A DNA stretch of 64,000 nt from NCBI RefSeq assembly GCF_000166275.1, contig NZ_CM001023.1, forward strand, positions 1,516,501-1,580,500. Direction: 5' to 3'. The stretch is from Algoriphagus machipongonensis. Lineage in GTDB: Bacteria; Bacteroidota; Bacteroidia; Cytophagales; Cyclobacteriaceae. The translations under genes and the position numbers were made by a program. Of the stretch, positions 8,871 to 17,492 are shown piece after piece; the first letter of the stretch is position 1; each line of letters starts with the position of its first letter. The notes beneath the pieces are model-generated. The model saw nothing but the letters and a program-made list of their open reading frames with translations. It was not told the DNA's origin and searched no databases.

Positions 8871-9122
8871 TTATTTCAATCCATCTGTTACGAATGGCAA
8901 CAAAGCCAAATGTCTTGCTTTTTTGATGGCGTTAGCCACTTTCTTCTGATACTTTGCAGAGTTACCTGTAAGTCTTCTTGGAAGGATCTTACCTTGCTCG
9001 TTTACAAATTTCAATAAGAAGTTAGGATCTTTGTAGTCGATGTACTTGATGCCATGCTTCTTGAATCGGCAATACTTCTTTCTGTTTTCGCCTCTGTTGA
9101 TTGGCTCATTAATTAATGTCAT
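8871..9122 (-). CDS. rpsR: 30S ribosomal protein S18
   Basis: Small-subunit protein of 83 residues that pairs with S6 on 16S rRNA. It shows [21 protein letters not shown] (split by the usual basic turn) followed by the [19 protein letters not shown] helix typical of S18. Its start overlaps the rpsF stop by 4 bases, suggesting translational coupling. Confidence 0.97.
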   Translation of the reverse strand: MTLINEPINRGENRKKYCRFKKHGIKYIDYKDPNFLLKFVNEQGKILPRRLTGNSAKYQKKVANAIKKARHLALLPFVTDGLK

Positions 9123-9490
9123 TTGGCTTGCTCCTCCTTAGCTTCAGTTTTTTTGTTAAACTCTCCTTTTCTTCTTCTTTCGGCATAAGCAATTCCATGC
9201 TTCTCCAAAACAGTAGTCAAGAATCGCATCACTTTTTCGTCTCTTCTAAACTCTAGTTCGAATTTGCTAATGACGGTAGGATCGGCCTTGAACTCAACCA
9301 ATACATAGAATCCAGTTGTCTTCTTGTCGATAGTGTAAGCCATCTTCTTAAGACCCCAGTTTTCCACATTAATAACATCTGCTCCCTCTTCTTTTAACAA
9401 GTTCACAAACTTGTCTACGGTATCCTTCATCTGAACATCAGACAAAACGGGAGTTAATATGAATACCGTCTCGTAATTTCTTTGGAACAT
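9119..9490 (-). CDS. rpsF: 30S ribosomal protein S6
   Basis: Small-subunit protein of 123 residues: [16 protein letters not shown] at the N-terminus, the [19 protein letters not shown] core (about 43-61) and a charged C-terminal tail. First gene of rpsF-rpsR-rplI and overlapping rpsR by 4 bases. Confidence 0.97.
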   Translation of the reverse strand: MFQRNYETVFILTPVLSDVQMKDTVDKFVNLLKEEGADVINVENWGLKKMAYTIDKKTTGFYVLVEFKADPTVISKFELEFRRDEKVMRFLTTVLEKHGIAYAERRRKGEFNKKTEAKEEQAK

Positions 9491-9590
9491 TTTTAAATGT
9501 GTTTAAGGAATTTGAATAAACAGACCGCAAAAGTACAAGAAATACCTTTGTCTTCCAAATGGTTCTGTAAACTAATTAGGGAAAGAAATC

Positions 9591-9616
9591 CAAAAAAAAA
9601 CCTCCCGAAGGAGGTG
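9591..9616 (-). terminator. intrinsic terminator of the coiled-coil protein gene
   Basis: On the minus strand ACCTCC-TTCG-GGAGGT (a stable tetraloop hairpin, 9600-9615) is followed by nine T residues. Confidence 0.85.
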
Positions 9617-9620
9617 GTGA

Positions 9621-10550
9621 TTATTTTACCGAGAAGGTCTTTGAGCCAATCTGATAATTGTCAACAAATATTCGTACTTCATGAGTGCCTGATGTGTAAT
9701 CAGATCCTTTTTCATAATAAAAGGTGAGTTCTTGCTCTGTATTATCAAATATGATGTCTTGCTTCACAGTATAAAACTCTTCCACTCCATCCATCATAAA
9801 CGTTCCGGAACCTTTCGCAACATCGAAAATAGGCTGGGCATTTGGGGCTAATATTTGAACATAAACATTTCTAGGTCCCTTTTCTGCTACTTTATTGTCA
9901 ACAAAATTGAAACTTACTTTTATCCGCTCAATTTGTCTATTTTTAAAGTCTTTTGTGGTCTCAACCCTCTCTTTACCTCTTGAATTGATCGCAGCTATAT
10001 TAATATCTTCTGCTTTTAGCATTGCTGCTATATTCACTTTTGCCTGGAGGTCTTCCTTCTGGATATTTAATTGGGCTACCTCTTGCTCTATTTCAGCTTG
10101 GGTTGTTTTGAGGTCTTGGTTTTCAGCATAAAGCTGTTGGTTCATTGCTCGAAGTTGAAGGATCTCTTGGTCCTTTTCTTCGATCAATCCTCCATAACTT
10201 CTGATTTTCTCATTCAAAGCAGCAATCTCATTCGAGCTTCTTTGACGTGCAGAATTTCTTTCTGCTATCAACTGATCCCTTACCTCTTCTAACGCTTCTA
10301 CATCACCCCCTAATTTTTCTATTTCCTGAATTCGAAGGTCGAGTTGGTAAGTAACAGAATCCAAACGCTTGTTGAGTTCATTATTTTCAGTAGATAGAAG
10401 TAGAATCTCTTCCGTTTTTTTACTTCTGTCTATATAATCTGTGTAGAGTTTAATCCCACTAATTATCACTAGAAGTACTAATACAATGATGATAATATTT
10501 TTACCTTGGTCTTTCTTTTCTGTGGGCTCTGACTCGAAATTTGTGCTCAT
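9621..10550 (-). CDS. membrane-anchored coiled-coil protein, unknown function
   Basis: Of the 309 residues, the N-terminus is short and polar, followed by one transmembrane helix (about 18-38, IIIIVLVLLVIISGIKLY). A long coiled coil of heptad-like Glu/Gln/Leu sequence then runs from about 45 to 180. The last 110 residues look like a beta-rich domain (YVQILAPNAQPIFDVAKGSG, ending FVDNYQIGSKTFSVK). The topology suggests a single-pass protein with the coiled coil outside the cytoplasm. Not recognised as a named family. Divergent from the methyltransferase at 10577. Confidence 0.8.
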   Translation of the reverse strand: MSTNFESEPTEKKDQGKNIIIIVLVLLVIISGIKLYTDYIDRSKKTEEILLLSTENNELNKRLDSVTYQLDLRIQEIEKLGGDVEALEEVRDQLIAERNSARQRSSNEIAALNEKIRSYGGLIEEKDQEILQLRAMNQQLYAENQDLKTTQAEIEQEVAQLNIQKEDLQAKVNIAAMLKAEDINIAAINSRGKERVETTKDFKNRQIERIKVSFNFVDNKVAEKGPRNVYVQILAPNAQPIFDVAKGSGTFMMDGVEEFYTVKQDIIFDNTEQELTFYYEKGSDYTSGTHEVRIFVDNYQIGSKTFSVK

Positions 10551-10576
10551 AGTATTTGGTAATAAGGCTTTAAATT

Positions 10577-11167
10577 ATGGCTGAGTTAGACGAAAAATAC
10601 TGGTCCGAACGTTATAAATCTGGATTGACAGGTTGGGATATTGGTTTTCCATCTACCCCTATTGTGCAATATTTAGACCAAATTGTAAATAAGGATGTTG
10701 AAATTCTTATTCCAGGGGCGGGGAATGCCTATGAGGCTTATTATGCCTTCCAATCGGGGTTTTCAAACGTTCATGTATTGGATATTTCTCAGGAGCCTTT
10801 GAGGAATTTTAAAGATAAGTTCCCCAATTTTCCCAGTAGCAATCTCCATCATGGGGATTTTTTCGAACATCATGGAAGCTATAATTTGATTTTGGAGCAA
10901 ACTTTTTTCTGTGCTTTGAATCCAAGTCTTAGACCAAAATACGTAAAGAAAATGAGTGAATTACTTTTGAAAGGAGGGAAGCTTGTTGGTCTATTATTTA
11001 ATAAAGAATTTAATTCACCTGGCCCTCCATTTGGCGGGGGAATTAAGGAGTACCAAAAACTTTTTCATAACTCCTTCGAAATAGATGTAATGGAGGAATG
11101 TTATAATTCCATTCCTGCAAGGGCTGGATCAGAGGCATTTATTAGATTGATAAATTCAAAAGGATAA
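10577..11167 (+). CDS. TPMT-family SAM-dependent methyltransferase
   Basis: The 196 residues resemble thiopurine S-methyltransferase-like enzymes. WSERYKSGLTGWDIGFPSTP (about 8-27) is the family's N-terminal signature, ILIPGAGNAYEAYY (about 44-57) is the SAM-binding glycine loop, and EQTFFCALNP (about 108-117) is the post-II motif. The substrate is unknown; relatives methylate small thiol or halide-type compounds. It converges with the next gene and their 3' ends overlap by 12 bases. Confidence 0.85.
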   Translation: MAELDEKYWSERYKSGLTGWDIGFPSTPIVQYLDQIVNKDVEILIPGAGNAYEAYYAFQSGFSNVHVLDISQEPLRNFKDKFPNFPSSNLHHGDFFEHHGSYNLILEQTFFCALNPSLRPKYVKKMSELLLKGGKLVGLLFNKEFNSPGPPFGGGIKEYQKLFHNSFEIDVMEECYNSIPARAGSEAFIRLINSKG

Positions 11168-11935
11168 TAAATAGTGAGATTTTTCTCCCGGACTGGCAAA
11201 AAACAGGACGCCACATTCATAGAAATCCAAGCTTAAAGTAATCGAAGGATCTCTTTTTATTTCCTCCCAAGCTTTATTCATTTCCGAAGACCAATGGATG
11301 TCTCCAATAATAATAATTGTCTTTGAATAAGATTTTTTTTTCAATTCGCTAAAGGCAAACAAGGTCCCATCATAGGTGTGATTCGCATCGATTAAGGCAA
11401 AGTCTAGTTGTTGTATTTTTTCCAGCTGATAAGGTAACGTGTCTTTTATATCTCCTAGTAAAAAATGAGTGTTATTGCCTTGAAAATTAGTCTGAGCGAT
11501 TTGTTGAATACTTTCAGAACCTTCAAAAGTGAAAAGATCACCTTTGACTACTTTTGATAAATACCGTGTGCTGATCCCCATACAGGTTCCTAGCTCAAAT
11601 ACATTTTGGCTTGGAGTCTTGCTACAAAAAAATTGAAACAATTGGCAGAATTTCCTACTACTTGTACTGTATCGGGTGATATCAGAAATTTTTCTTTCCT
11701 GAGTATTGACTTTTTTGGAGCCAGCACCTAAGTCAAGAACCTCAATGATTTTTTGGGATGCTAACAACTCCTGTCTGAAATCCTCAATTTCAAGATCGGA
11801 TTGTTTTTTATCTATCAAAAATGCTTTGAGGCTTTGATAAATTTTGAAAAGAAATGGTGATTGGAGAGAGTATCCATCCTCTTTTTTTAGCCAATGGATA
11901 AAAAAAGCTAGAATCGGATATGCCTTTCGAAGCAA
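11156..11935 (-). CDS. class I SAM-dependent methyltransferase
   Basis: The 259 residues have a SAM-binding motif NVFELGTCMGISTRYLS (about 111-127) and an acidic post-motif FALIDANHTYDGTLFAF (about 177-193), like O-methyltransferases of the class I fold. The N-terminal half is helical and may be a lid. It starts 1 base from the apaG stop and is probably cotranscribed with it. Substrate unknown. Confidence 0.8.
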   Translation of the reverse strand: MLRKAYPILAFFIHWLKKEDGYSLQSPFLFKIYQSLKAFLIDKKQSDLEIEDFRQELLASQKIIEVLDLGAGSKKVNTQERKISDITRYSTSSRKFCQLFQFFCSKTPSQNVFELGTCMGISTRYLSKVVKGDLFTFEGSESIQQIAQTNFQGNNTHFLLGDIKDTLPYQLEKIQQLDFALIDANHTYDGTLFAFSELKKKSYSKTIIIIGDIHWSSEMNKAWEEIKRDPSITLSLDFYECGVLFFASPGEKSHYLLSF

Positions 11936-11936
11936 A

Positions 11937-12323
11937 TTAATTATGGAAAATATTGGCTATCATTTGAAATTCAGGTACCTGTGCCTCGATACTTTTGCCG
12001 TCGACCACTTTTTCCATATAATAGACCCCTTTCATTTTGCCAAGTCCAGATTTCAAGTTACAACCTGAAACATAGCTATGGGACTCGTTGGTTTCAAGGA
12101 TAGGTTGTTGGCCTACCACGCCATCTCCTTCTACAGTTTTGACAGTTTCTGCAGCATCATAAATTTCCCATTTCCGTTTCAATAGTTGAACGGTATAGGG
12201 ACTTTTATTTAGGATTGTTACTTTGTAGGTAAAAACAAAATGGTGTTGATGTGGGCTGGAAAATTCCGCCTGATAGGTAACTTCAACACTTACTTGTATT
12301 CCTTCTGTTACAGCCGTGACCAT
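11937..12323 (-). CDS. apaG: ApaG domain protein
   Basis: The 128 residues form the ApaG (DUF525) fibronectin-like fold. The order SPYTVQLLKRKWEIYDA, then VGQQPILETNESHSYVSGC, then GKMKGVYYMEK matches the family. ApaG is historically linked to Co/Mg tolerance in enterobacteria, but its molecular function is not settled. Followed after one base by the class I methyltransferase; divergent from ung. Confidence 0.93.
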   Translation of the reverse strand: MVTAVTEGIQVSVEVTYQAEFSSPHQHHFVFTYKVTILNKSPYTVQLLKRKWEIYDAAETVKTVEGDGVVGQQPILETNESHSYVSGCNLKSGLGKMKGVYYMEKVVDGKSIEAQVPEFQMIANIFHN

Positions 12324-12384
12324 GACGTTTTGGATTTAAAAAGTAAAGATACAATTGAAAACTGGATAATCAATATAGTAAACT

Positions 12385-13047
12385 ATGGACATAAAAATTG
12401 AATCATCTTGGAAAGAAGCTTTAAAACATCACTTCTTAAAAGATTCTTTTATGAAATTAACTTCTTTTGTTAAAGACGAATATTCTAAAGATAAGGTTTT
12501 TCCCCCTGGGAAAGAGATATTTAGTGCTTTTTGGCATTGTCCATTAAATGAAGTGAAAGTAGTGATATTAGGGCAAGACCCATACCATGGTCCTGGCCAA
12601 GCTCATGGCCTTTCGTTTTCTGTGAAGCCCGGGATTCCTTTTCCTCCCAGTTTACTAAATATTTTAAAAGAGCTTAAATCTGATTTGGGTTTGGATTTAC
12701 CTCCCAATGGAGATTTGACTCGATGGGCAGACCAAGGAGTGTTTCTCTTGAATGCAACATTGACGGTGCGTGCTCATCAGGCAGGTTCACATCAGAAAAA
12801 AGGTTGGGAGGAATTTACCGACGAGGTAATTCAAGTTATTTCAAAAGAAAGAGAGGGAGTAGTTTTTTTACTTTGGGGAGCCTATGCTCAAAAGAAAGCC
12901 CTATTGATTGATGAGACCAAGCATCTGATATTGAAAGCACCTCACCCTAGTCCTCTTTCAGCACATCGTGGTTTTTTAGGCTGTAAGCATTTCTCTAAAA
13001 CAAATGAATACCTACTTTCGAAGGGGAAAGAACCAATCAAATGGTAA
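12385..13047 (+). CDS. ung: uracil-DNA glycosylase, family 1
   Basis: Removes uracil from DNA at the first step of base-excision repair. The 220 residues contain the water-activating loop [13 protein letters not shown] (catalytic Asp65) and the DNA-intercalation/His loop [18 protein letters not shown] (His187), both intact. Monocistronic with a terminator just after the stop. Confidence 0.98.
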   Translation: MDIKIESSWKEALKHHFLKDSFMKLTSFVKDEYSKDKVFPPGKEIFSAFWHCPLNEVKVVILGQDPYHGPGQAHGLSFSVKPGIPFPPSLLNILKELKSDLGLDLPPNGDLTRWADQGVFLLNATLTVRAHQAGSHQKKGWEEFTDEVIQVISKEREGVVFLLWGAYAQKKALLIDETKHLILKAPHPSPLSAHRGFLGCKHFSKTNEYLLSKGKEPIKW

Positions 13048-13079
13048 TAAAAAAGCCTGTCTAAAAACCGGCTTTTTTT
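13047..13079. terminator. terminator between ung and lepB
   Basis: AAAAAGCC pairs with GGCTTTTT around a 12-base loop, with A-rich and T-rich sides that can serve both converging genes. Confidence 0.7.
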
Positions 13080-13084
13080 ATGTT

Positions 13085-14161
13085 TTAATCAATTCCTTTA
13101 AAGAATCGACTCCATCTTATTTTATTAAACATGGATTCATATTTATCCAAAGAAAGCCATAGGAACCATGCCTTGCCAACGATATGATCTTCCGGTACAA
13201 AACCCCAGAACCTTGAATCAAGGGAATCATGACGATTGTCCCCCATCATAAAGTAGTAATTCTGCTTGAAAGTATAAGAGTCTACCTTTTGTCCATCGAT
13301 TAACAAATTTCCATCCTGCAAAACCACAGAGTCATGACCTTCATAATGCTCGATAGTGTAGAAGTATTTTTCCAAATTCTCCTGAGTCAATTGAATAGTC
13401 TCACCTTCGGTAGGTACTTTTAATGGGCCAAAATTATCTCGGTTCCACTTGTAATCCGTGTTAGGCGGGAAAATAGTGTTGTCTCTTAGACCTGCTCTTT
13501 CTATTCTTTTATTTACAGAAGTAACTACTGGGGAAGATTCAAGTCTTGAAATAACCTCATCTGTAGCAAATACTAAATAACCTGAGCCATCTGAAAACGT
13601 GAGAAAACTTTCTTGATTGACACCATATTCCTTAAAAAAATCAGGGTTAAGAGGCCTATTAGAAATTACATCATAAGAGTACTGCATTTCTTCTGGCTTG
13701 AATGCCTGCTCTCCATTTACGATGAGTTCACCTAACTTGATTTCGATGACATCACCTGGCGTTCCAACGGCTCTTTTGATATAATTCGTCTTAAGGTCAG
13801 GTGGATACTGAAACTCTACCGGATAGTTAAACACCACCACATCATTTCTTTGTACATCAGTAAAACCGGGTAAGCGGTAATAGGGGAGTTGAATAGCATC
13901 ACTGTAAGAAGGGATTTCTGTCCCCCAGATTTTTTGGTGTGTCAGAGGTACCTGAAGTGGAGTTTTTGGGATTCTAGTTCCGTAATGCATTTTACTTACA
14001 AATAGAAAATCCCCTACTAAAAGAGATTTTTCCATTGAGGCAGTAGGAATCGTAAAAGGCTCTAATAGCAACCAGCGAATCAAACTTGCCGCTACTACAG
14101 CGAATACCAGAGCGTCAACCCATTCACGGGTTGGGGACTTTTTCTTTTTAGTTTTGCTCAT
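13085..14161 (-). CDS. lepB: signal peptidase I
   Basis: Membrane serine protease that cleaves signal peptides of exported proteins. One N-terminal transmembrane helix (about 15-35) is followed by catalytic Ser42 in PTASMEKSL, general-base Lys129 in NYIKRAVGTPGD and the GDNRHDSLDSRFWG box near 303-316. At 358 residues it is longer than the E. coli enzyme, with an inserted periplasmic region (about 150-260) common in Bacteroidota. Last gene of parA-parB-DUF5683-dapB-lepB. Confidence 0.96.
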   Translation of the reverse strand: MSKTKKKKSPTREWVDALVFAVVAASLIRWLLLEPFTIPTASMEKSLLVGDFLFVSKMHYGTRIPKTPLQVPLTHQKIWGTEIPSYSDAIQLPYYRLPGFTDVQRNDVVVFNYPVEFQYPPDLKTNYIKRAVGTPGDVIEIKLGELIVNGEQAFKPEEMQYSYDVISNRPLNPDFFKEYGVNQESFLTFSDGSGYLVFATDEVISRLESSPVVTSVNKRIERAGLRDNTIFPPNTDYKWNRDNFGPLKVPTEGETIQLTQENLEKYFYTIEHYEGHDSVVLQDGNLLIDGQKVDSYTFKQNYYFMMGDNRHDSLDSRFWGFVPEDHIVGKAWFLWLSLDKYESMFNKIRWSRFFKGID

Positions 14162-14176
14162 CTTAAATTAAATATT

Positions 14177-14899
14177 TCAGAAAGATAAAAAATCATCCAT
14201 AGAAAGCACCCCTTTCTTTGTTGGGATCCATTCTGCGACCATAACAGCTCCTAAAGCAAAACCCTGTCTGCTATGTGCTGTATGACTGATTTCTATATCG
14301 TCTATGTCAGATTTATACCTAATAATATGTGTGCCCGGAGCTGGATCAATTCGTTTTGACGTGATTTCCAATGAAGAATCACTTCCTTTTGTTTCACCAG
14401 CCAGATTCCAGGAATTTTTACTTTTTAAATTACGGAGTACACCTTCAGCTAGGGTTATGGCTGTTCCGGAAGGAGCATCCTTTTTTGCTGTATGGTGAAT
14501 TTCTTCAATGCTGGGATTATATCCGCTTGTTTCGTTCATTAGTTTTGCCAAAAACTCATTCACTTTGAAGAATATGTTTACGCCAATGCTAAAATTGGAA
14601 GCATAAAAGAAGCTTCCGTTCTGTTCTAAGGCCAGCTTTTCTATACTCGGCTTTTGATCTAACCACCCGGTAGTGCCTACGACTATTGGGATGTCGTTAT
14701 TCAATGCCCAAGAAATATTTCCAAAGGCAGCTTCTGGTTGGCTGAATTCAATAGCAACATCAATAGTTTTCGGATCTAATTGCTTTAAATCATCTTGGTT
14801 ATCAATATTGATTTTGCCAGCAATAGAATGTCCTCGGGATTCGGCAATCTCCCCGATTATTTTGCCCATTTTACCGTAGCCAAGCAATAATATGTTCAT
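14177..14899 (-). CDS. dapB: 4-hydroxy-tetrahydrodipicolinate reductase
   Basis: NAD(P)H-dependent step of lysine/diaminopimelate synthesis. An N-terminal nucleotide-binding loop GYGKMGKII (7-15), VVGTTGW (73-79), and the catalytic EIHHTAKKDAPSGTA (133-147; His135/136, Lys140) are present. At 240 residues it is slightly short but complete. It lies 2 bases after DUF5683 and 15 bases before lepB, in a tight operon. Confidence 0.97.
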   Translation of the reverse strand: MNILLLGYGKMGKIIGEIAESRGHSIAGKINIDNQDDLKQLDPKTIDVAIEFSQPEAAFGNISWALNNDIPIVVGTTGWLDQKPSIEKLALEQNGSFFYASNFSIGVNIFFKVNEFLAKLMNETSGYNPSIEEIHHTAKKDAPSGTAITLAEGVLRNLKSKNSWNLAGETKGSDSSLEITSKRIDPAPGTHIIRYKSDIDDIEISHTAHSRQGFALGAVMVAEWIPTKKGVLSMDDFLSF

Positions 14900-14901
14900 T
14901 T

Positions 14902-15507
14902 TTAGAAATTCAGTTTTAAAGAAAAACCCATTGAATTGTTTCTCGAAGAAAATGTTTCTACATGAGGTTCTACCGATAAGGAAAGGTCCTCAGATACATT
15001 AAATCCCGACAAATGGGCATCAACATTAGCATCAATGATATTTAAAGCATAAATGCCGGCCAACAAAAGTATGCAAAGGTCTCGGTTTCTTCTCCAATAA
15101 TCCACATTTCTCACCAAACCATCCCGATTTAAATTAGGGAATTCTGTTGTGATCCCATCGTCAAAATCAAAAAGGGCCTGCCTGAAGACCTGGTACCTTC
15201 TATTATTAAATCCTATAAAATAGATGTCTGTCATAAACCCAGCATATAGGATCGGTACTTTCCAAGCTTTGTTATTATAAACTTGCCCAGCCCCGGGAAG
15301 GATTGCAGATAGAATCGTTGCTTTTCTAGGATCTTTCGGAAGGTTGGAATAATCGGGACGTTCCTTTTTTACTTTTACAGGTTTGGTCTCAACTTCTGCT
15401 TCTTGCGCATTTACAGGACAAGTTACAAAGAAGCATAAAACCAAAAGTCCCATGAGGATCCATGGGGCTTGAAGAACTTGAATTTTATGAAATTTTAAGG
15501 GTTTCAA
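14902..15507 (-). CDS. DUF5683 domain membrane protein
   Basis: The 201 residues have a hydrophobic N-terminal signal or anchor (about 12-34), then the conserved core PRKATILSAILPGAGQVYNN (about 61-80) and hydrophobic helices (about 83-98 and 137-157). This matches the DUF5683 family found between parB and dapB in many Bacteroidota. Function unknown. Gaps to its neighbours are 3 and 2 bases, so it is surely cotranscribed. Confidence 0.88.
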   Translation of the reverse strand: MKPLKFHKIQVLQAPWILMGLLVLCFFVTCPVNAQEAEVETKPVKVKKERPDYSNLPKDPRKATILSAILPGAGQVYNNKAWKVPILYAGFMTDIYFIGFNNRRYQVFRQALFDFDDGITTEFPNLNRDGLVRNVDYWRRNRDLCILLLAGIYALNIIDANVDAHLSGFNVSEDLSLSVEPHVETFSSRNNSMGFSLKLNF

Positions 15508-15510
15508 GGG

Positions 15511-16422
15511 TTAAATTATTTCCAGGATTTCCAGAATTCTATTGAGGTCTGAGTTGGAGTTAAAAGGAATCTTGATCTCGCCTTTATTTTTCTTGTCCGA
15601 TTTCAAAGAAACTTTTGTTCCAAAATGAGAAGCTAAACGTTGCTGGATTTTGCTGATCTCATACTTTTTCACTGGATCTAGATCTGGCTCCGTCTTCTTT
15701 TCAGGCTTACCTTCATTCAAAGCTTTGACAAGAGCTTCTACTTTACGAACACTTAATTCCTCTTCTACGGCTTTCTTAAATATGGCAAGTTGCTTATCTA
15801 CATCTTCCACATTGATCAAAGCTCGGGCATGACCCATTGAGATTTGTTGATCTCTGATGGCTGCCTGAATAGTAGGAGGTAATTTTAAGAGTCGTAAATA
15901 ATTGTTTACAGTAGTTCTGTTTTTACCTACACGGTCTCCTAATTGCTCTTGTTTTAAATCACATTCCGCTAAAAGTCTTTGATAGGAATGGGCTATTTCC
16001 AATGCATTTAGGTTTTCCCGCTGAATATTTTCAATTAAAGCCATTTCCAGCATCTGCTGGTCATTGGCAGTTCTTACGTAAGCAGGAATTTGAGTTAATC
16101 CAGCAATTTTGGAAGCTTGGAATCTTCGCTCACCAGAGATCAACTGGTATTCGTTGGTGTCCAGCTTTCTTACCGTGATGGGCTGAATGATTCCTTGGAC
16201 TTTAATAGACTCAGCTAATTCGCCCAAAGCATCCTTATCGAAATGAACTCTAGGTTGGAATGGGTTTACCTGAATTTCTTCCAAAGGAATTTCAAAAATC
16301 CCAGTTTTTACAACTTCCGGTAAAATTTCCTCAGATTTATGCTTGGCAGGACTATCCTCCAGCAAGGCTCCAAGGCCCCTTCCTAAGGCACTTTTTTTTC
16401 GATTAGGCTTATTGTCTGACAT
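15511..16422 (-). CDS. parB: chromosome-partitioning protein ParB
   Basis: DNA-binding CTPase that spreads from parS sites for chromosome segregation. The 303 residues show the N-terminal ALGRGLGALL ParA-contact motif (12-21), ParB boxes NPFQPR and GERRFQASKIAGL (97-109), ENIQRENLN (131-139), an HTH (about 158-180) and a C-terminal dimerisation segment. It starts 3 bases after parA. No parS-like palindrome was noticed in the window. Confidence 0.97.
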   Translation of the reverse strand: MSDNKPNRKKSALGRGLGALLEDSPAKHKSEEILPEVVKTGIFEIPLEEIQVNPFQPRVHFDKDALGELAESIKVQGIIQPITVRKLDTNEYQLISGERRFQASKIAGLTQIPAYVRTANDQQMLEMALIENIQRENLNALEIAHSYQRLLAECDLKQEQLGDRVGKNRTTVNNYLRLLKLPPTIQAAIRDQQISMGHARALINVEDVDKQLAIFKKAVEEELSVRKVEALVKALNEGKPEKKTEPDLDPVKKYEISKIQQRLASHFGTKVSLKSDKKNKGEIKIPFNSNSDLNRILEILEII

Positions 16423-16425
16423 AAA

Positions 16426-17208
16426 TTAACTGTTCACTTTTTGAAGGCCATTTTTTTGAGCAATCTCACTGGCTAGGTTGAGGTAAGCTACGGCTCCTTT
16501 GCCATCAGCATCAAAAGCGATTGCTGGCAGTCCAAAGCTAGGCGCTTCACTCAAACGTACATTTCTTGGTATAATTGTTTCAAAAACCATGTTCTTGAAG
16601 TGTACTCTTACTTCTTCTACCACCTGATTAGAAAGTCTAAGCCTTACATCATACATCGTTAAAAGAATACCTTCAATTTCCAGATCAGGGTTTAGCCTTG
16701 TCTGAATGATTTTGATGGTGTTCAACAATTTACCAAGCCCTTCCAAAGCAAAATACTCACATTGGACAGGGATTATTACTGAATTTGCTGCTGTTAGTGC
16801 ATTAATGGTAATAAGACCTAAGGAGGGAGAGCAGTCAATGACGATGAAATCATAGCTGTCTTTGATGTCTGAAACGACACCTCTCATCTTTTCCTCCCGA
16901 TTATCTAGGTTGATCATCTCTACTTCCGCACCCACTAGATCAATATGAGAAGGTACAAGGTCTAGGTATTCCATCTCAGTATTAAGGATAATATCCTTGA
17001 TGTTGACCTCATCTACCATGCATTCGTAAATACTGCTGTTGATAGACTTTGGGTCATGGCCTAGGCCTGAAGTAGTGTTGGCTTGAGGATCTGCATCGAT
17101 CACCAAGGTTTTATATTCCAGTACAGCAAGGCTTGCAGCGAGGTTCATCGCAGTTGTGGTTTTCCCCACCCCACCTTTTTGATTGGCAATGGCAATGATT
17201 TTTCCCAT
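16426..17208 (-). CDS. parA: chromosome-partitioning ATPase ParA/Soj
   Basis: Deviant Walker ATPase working with ParB. The start at 17208 ([13 protein letters not shown]) is preferred; 10 further codons are open upstream but do not resemble the family. The P-loop KGGVGKTT lies at 11-18, followed by VIDADPQAN and a VIDCSPSLG switch. 260 residues, first gene of the parA-parB-DUF5683-dapB-lepB operon. Confidence 0.97.
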   Translation of the reverse strand: MGKIIAIANQKGGVGKTTTAMNLAASLAVLEYKTLVIDADPQANTTSGLGHDPKSINSSIYECMVDEVNIKDIILNTEMEYLDLVPSHIDLVGAEVEMINLDNREEKMRGVVSDIKDSYDFIVIDCSPSLGLITINALTAANSVIIPVQCEYFALEGLGKLLNTIKIIQTRLNPDLEIEGILLTMYDVRLRLSNQVVEEVRVHFKNMVFETIIPRNVRLSEAPSFGLPAIAFDADGKGAVAYLNLASEIAQKNGLQKVNS

Positions 17209-17460
17209 GTTATTTTTTCTCGGGTAATTGAATACCAATATTAAGCAAAATCAATTCTTTTCTGGCTGATCAACGGGATTTTTTCCGTTGTGCTTTTCGG
17301 TTCTTCCCAGCCGTATTTTACAATTAGTCTTGGAATAGAAGTGAAAAGCCCTTTTCAAAGCTTTTATTCAGTTTACTCCTCATTTTTTATTTTGTTTCTA
17401 GATATGAAATTTTTATCAAAATGATTTAATCTAGAAAAGGGAGATTGGATTTTTGGTCAG

Positions 17461-17486
17461 AAAAAAGGGAGCCATTTAAGCTCCCT
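17461..17486 (-). terminator. intrinsic terminator after yidC
   Basis: GGGAGC (17467-17472) pairs with GCTCCC (17480-17485) around 7 bases; on the minus strand it is followed by six T residues. Confidence 0.85.
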
Positions 17487-17492
17487 CATTCT

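Noticed and set aside
16426..17460. parS-like site near parAB
   Set aside because: I looked for TGTTnCACGTGAAACA-type palindromes here and noticed none in the window.
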